A DNA stretch of 6,500 nucleotides from JBAQMG01 sp049302575 (GTDB lineage Bacteria; Bacillota; Desulfitobacteriia; Desulfitobacteriales; Desulfitobacteriaceae). The stretch spans positions 1-6,500 of the forward strand of contig JBAQMG010000088.1 in NCBI GenBank assembly GCA_049302575.1, written 5' to 3'. The position numbers were made by a program, and so were the translations under genes. The notes under the pieces were generated by a model. That model did not search any database. It saw only the letters and a program-made list of their open reading frames with translations, and was not told the DNA's origin. Below are positions 4,598 through 6,500 of the stretch, piece by piece. Numbering within the stretch: position 1 is the first letter of the stretch; each line of letters opens with the position of its first letter.

Positions 4598-5030
4598 GAT
4601 CTATCTAACACCAATATAGATGGCTGACTACCAAACTAGGATCTTCCGACCATAATCAAGCAGATTACAATCTATATTAATGAGTCGTTCGACCTTACAA
4701 GATATATAGTCAGCTATAGACAACCAATCTCTCGGCTGAATATAACCAACGATCTTACACATTCATATTTCTTACGAAATATGGTTGTGTAAGAAAACTT
4801 AACACCCAGTAAAATCTTAGCTCGACCTTTTAGGATAAGTTGGAACCTTAAAACAATCGAATAGACTGCAGTAAAGCCTTTCTCCATCACAAAAGATCTT
4901 CCCTCTGACTATATACAAGCAGCGTCTTACCACCTGTAAATAATCTTTGGCCGACCCATACACACCCAGTTATGAGCATATATAAATCTTGGCTCAACCA
5001 TTACGTACCCTTATAATCATAGTATTGACC
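4598..5030. repeat. Degenerate array of about ten units at 43-base spacing; no gene
   Basis: The stretch 4567-5200 has no credible coding region on either strand. Within it a motif close to AATCTTNGCTCGACC recurs in phase. The best copies start at 4640 (GATCTTCCGACC), 4813 (AATCTTAGCTCGACC), 4942 (AATCTTTGGCCGACC) and 4985 (AATCTTGGCTCAACC). Weaker ones start at 4598, 4683, 4726, 4769, 4855 and 4895. Steps between starts are 42, 43, 43, 43, 44, 42, 40, 47 and 43. A half-step similarity near 22-24 bases is also visible, for example GGCTGACTACC at 4622. The rest of each unit is poorly conserved. It may be an old tandem repeat or a cluster of protein-binding sites. The phasing was worked out by eye and the weakest units could be chance. 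Confidence 0.5.
4754..4793. repeat. Long inverted repeat / hairpin inside the repeat region
   Basis: CTTACACATTCATATTTC (4754-4771) faces GAAATATGGTTGTGTAAG (4776-4793) around a TTAC loop. Sixteen of 18 positions are Watson-Crick pairs, one is T-G and one is a mismatch. No T-tract follows on either strand, so it is not an intrinsic terminator. The right arm can alternatively pair with CTTAACAC at 4798-4805. Confidence 0.75.
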
Positions 5031-5201
5031 ATTTGCATCATATAATATGTTGGTAATTTCAGGGATGAATTTTGCGAGGAGAAAATATCGGTTCAATCAG
5101 AACGTGGGGAACGGATATTTGATCTTGAATTATTGATGAGATGGTTGTTGTTATATCTTTGGTAGTGGAACCAGTGAACGCGGGTATAAATTTTTAGCGT
5201 T

Positions 5202-5209
5202 CATACAAT
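5202..5209 (+). promoter_or_regulatory. Sigma-E-like -10 box of the Mn-catalase gene
   Basis: CATACAAT is an exact match to the -10 consensus of the mother-cell sporulation sigma factor sigma-E known from Bacillus. The region upstream (GTATAAA at 5184-5190) only loosely resembles the sigma-E -35, and its spacing of 11 bases is short. Transcription would begin near 5216, giving a leader of about 30 bases. Mother-cell expression would suit a coat-associated catalase. Tentative because of the weak -35. Confidence 0.45.
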
Positions 5210-5244
5210 AATAACTTAAATTAGTATGAGGAGGTTTTTCGAAG

Positions 5245-6048
5245 ATGTTCAAACATGTCAAAGATATGGAATATACCCTACATGTCGATCAACCAGATCC
5301 CCGATTTGCCGTTTTATTACTGGAACAATTTGGGGGGTGTGACGGTGAACTTACAGCAGCTATGCAGTATTTCTCGCAGAGTGTAGGGTGTAATGATCCA
5401 AAAATACGGGACATGCTGCAAGATATCGCCGCCGAAGAGATGAGTCATTTGGAAATGGTCGGCGAGACTCTAGGTATGTTGATTGGTCCTGTTGATAACA
5501 TTCCCAAAGATTTTCCGGCGAATCATATGGCGTTACTTGGGGGCGGCCCACTTCTTGTCAATTCAGCAGGAGTACCCTGGACTACAGGCTACGTCGACTC
5601 GACTGGAGATCTATTTACGGATCTATCCACAAATGCAGGGGGAGAACTTCGTGCGAAACTGATGTATGAGCGACTCCTCCAACAAACGGATGACGCCGGA
5701 GTCAAAGACTTGGTTCGTTTTCTCTTAAGTCGTGAAGAATCTCATAATTTTTCTTTCATGCAAGCTATAGAGACATTAAAGGGAAGCGGAGTCAACAAAG
5801 ACTTTCGGGACTCCGCTTTTTCTAAAAAATACATGAACTTGTCGACGGGCCCAGGAGATAGTCGTGGCCCATGGAACGAGGGTAACGGGATCTCTTATGA
5901 GGATAACCCAAACGAGAGGTATGGTGGGCCAGCACAGTACGGAAAAGATCCGCACTCGACCGGAACGAAGGAAGTTGGGCCGGGATATAATGACCACACT
6001 CGAAACAATCCTCAATATTCACAACCTCAGCCACCTAAACAACATTAA
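5245..6048 (+). CDS. Manganese (non-heme) catalase, CotJC/YjqC type
   Basis: The ATG lies 10 bases after GAGGAGG (5228-5234). The 267-residue protein is a ferritin-like four-helix di-manganese catalase that breaks down hydrogen peroxide to water and oxygen. The five metal ligands can be assigned: Glu35 (GGCDGELTAAM), Glu65 and His68 (AAEEMSHLEMV), Glu134 (GGELRAKLMYE) and His167 (SREESHNFSF). The 3- and 33-residue spacings equal those of the Lactobacillus plantarum enzyme (Glu66/His69, Glu148/His181). After about residue 200 comes a hydrophilic tail rich in Gly, Pro, Asn and Gln without secondary-structure features, common in the spore-associated branch. In Bacillus the relatives CotJC, YdbD and YjqC are linked to spores or stress. 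It stands alone, with a sigma-E-like promoter and its own terminator. Its base composition is less AT-rich than that of its neighbours. Confidence 0.92.
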   Translation: MFKHVKDMEYTLHVDQPDPRFAVLLLEQFGGCDGELTAAMQYFSQSVGCNDPKIRDMLQDIAAEEMSHLEMVGETLGMLIGPVDNIPKDFPANHMALLGGGPLLVNSAGVPWTTGYVDSTGDLFTDLSTNAGGELRAKLMYERLLQQTDDAGVKDLVRFLLSREESHNFSFMQAIETLKGSGVNKDFRDSAFSKKYMNLSTGPGDSRGPWNEGNGISYEDNPNERYGGPAQYGKDPHSTGTKEVGPGYNDHTRNNPQYSQPQPPKQH

Positions 6049-6083
6049 TACAGACTCCTAGCAATAGGAAATTAATAGATCAG

Positions 6084-6112
6084 GGCACGAGTTTAAATTC
6101 GTGCCTTCTTTT
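6084..6112 (+). terminator. Intrinsic terminator of the Mn-catalase gene
   Basis: GGCACGA (6084-6090) pairs perfectly with TCGTGCC (6099-6105) around GTTTAAAT, followed by TTCTTTT. It lies 36 bases past the stop codon. Confidence 0.85.
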
Positions 6113-6291
6113 GACCCTTCTGAGTTTGAAATTAACCTTCTTAAAAAAGCTGACTGAATCAGTGTTTGGTGAGTAGTGGTTCTCAGGTGAAGATTAAAGT
6201 AAATACTCGCAAAATAGTTTTGTAGCTCATATTCCAGAAAACTCCGAAGTCAATTTGGCCTGTTTAAATTTAGAATTTTAAACATCCTTGG

Positions 6292-6500
6292 TTAGGTACC
6301 ATTCCAGACAAACACTGATTCCGGTAACTCTAAATAGCGAATGATCTTCGCCTGGCTGTCGTTAAACGGTCTTAGCAATCTCCTTACCGTTTTACCATTA
6401 TCGGTATAATATTGGTATAAAATACTGTAGAATATCCGCAGTATCATCAATTGTGTCGGCTGTTTTTTGAGCATCTTTCCAGTTCCAACGACCGTATCAT
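6292..6500 (-). pseudogene. Probable frameshifted gene fragment, family uncertain
   Basis: Two minus-strand frames look coding one after the other. From the edge to about 6410 one frame reads YGRWNWKDAQKTADTIDD then TADILQYFIPILY and stops. From about 6410 to the TAA at 6292-6294 the other reads TDNGKTVRRLLRPFNDSQ then AKIIRYLELPESVFVWNG. The switch falls in the near-repeat TATACCAATAT / TATACCGATAA around 6398-6419, a plausible slippage site. The C-terminal part has the flavour of transposase ends, but I cannot name a family. An alternative is an ATG start at 6474 giving a 60-residue protein in the second frame alone; no good ribosome binding site precedes it. The stretch 6113-6291 to its right end shows no gene. 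Confidence 0.35.

Noticed and set aside
4598..5030. CRISPR array
   Set aside because: CRISPR repeats are nearly identical and of fixed length; here the conserved part is about 15 bases, very degenerate, and spacing varies by several bases. No cas gene is present.
5025..5046. TTGACC plus TATAAT as a vegetative promoter for the Mn catalase
   Set aside because: The spacer is only 10 bases, too short for the housekeeping sigma factor, and the leader would be nearly 200 bases long. The TATAAT alone remains possible but is not supported.

Overview
The window reads as a low-GC, endospore-forming Firmicute, possibly a clostridial or Peptococcaceae-type genome. Supporting signs are strong AGGAGG ribosome binding sites, GTG and TTG starts, many Rho-independent terminators, DUF2922 and DUF1659 relatives, and a Mn-catalase/CotJC-type protein behind a sigma-E-like -10 box. 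No single gene fixes the genus. Four intact recognisable genes sit in a landscape of broken genes and insertion-sequence debris.

Left part (1-2170). The edge holds a truncated IS4-type transposase, then a perfect 15-bp inverted repeat. An 88-residue minus-strand protein follows; a 13-bp direct repeat lies on each side of it. A leader with a hairpin and an intrinsic terminator precedes a VOC/glyoxalase-fold gene. Next comes an FMN-dependent iron-sulfur-flavoprotein-type gene with its own promoter, over which a long inverted repeat lies. Both enzyme genes have their own terminators and look like single-gene units.

Middle part (2170-4566). This is a graveyard. An IS4-family element has lost the front of its transposase. 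A DUF2922 gene is followed upstream by the tail of a DUF1659 gene, which is joined directly to a headless SRAP gene that also has an internal deletion. A PemK/MazF-like toxin gene has no antitoxin beside it. An IS3/IS150-type element carries a frameshift, a nonsense codon and a deletion of its catalytic core. Loss of the middle of a gene while its ends stay is a recurring theme.

Right part (4567-6500). About 630 bases without any gene contain what I read as ten degenerate units spaced about 43 bases apart, with a strong hairpin inside. This is the least explained part of the window. A manganese catalase of the spore-coat-associated type follows, with all five metal ligands in place, and it ends at a clear terminator. 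The right edge holds a probable frameshifted gene fragment on the minus strand that I cannot name with confidence.
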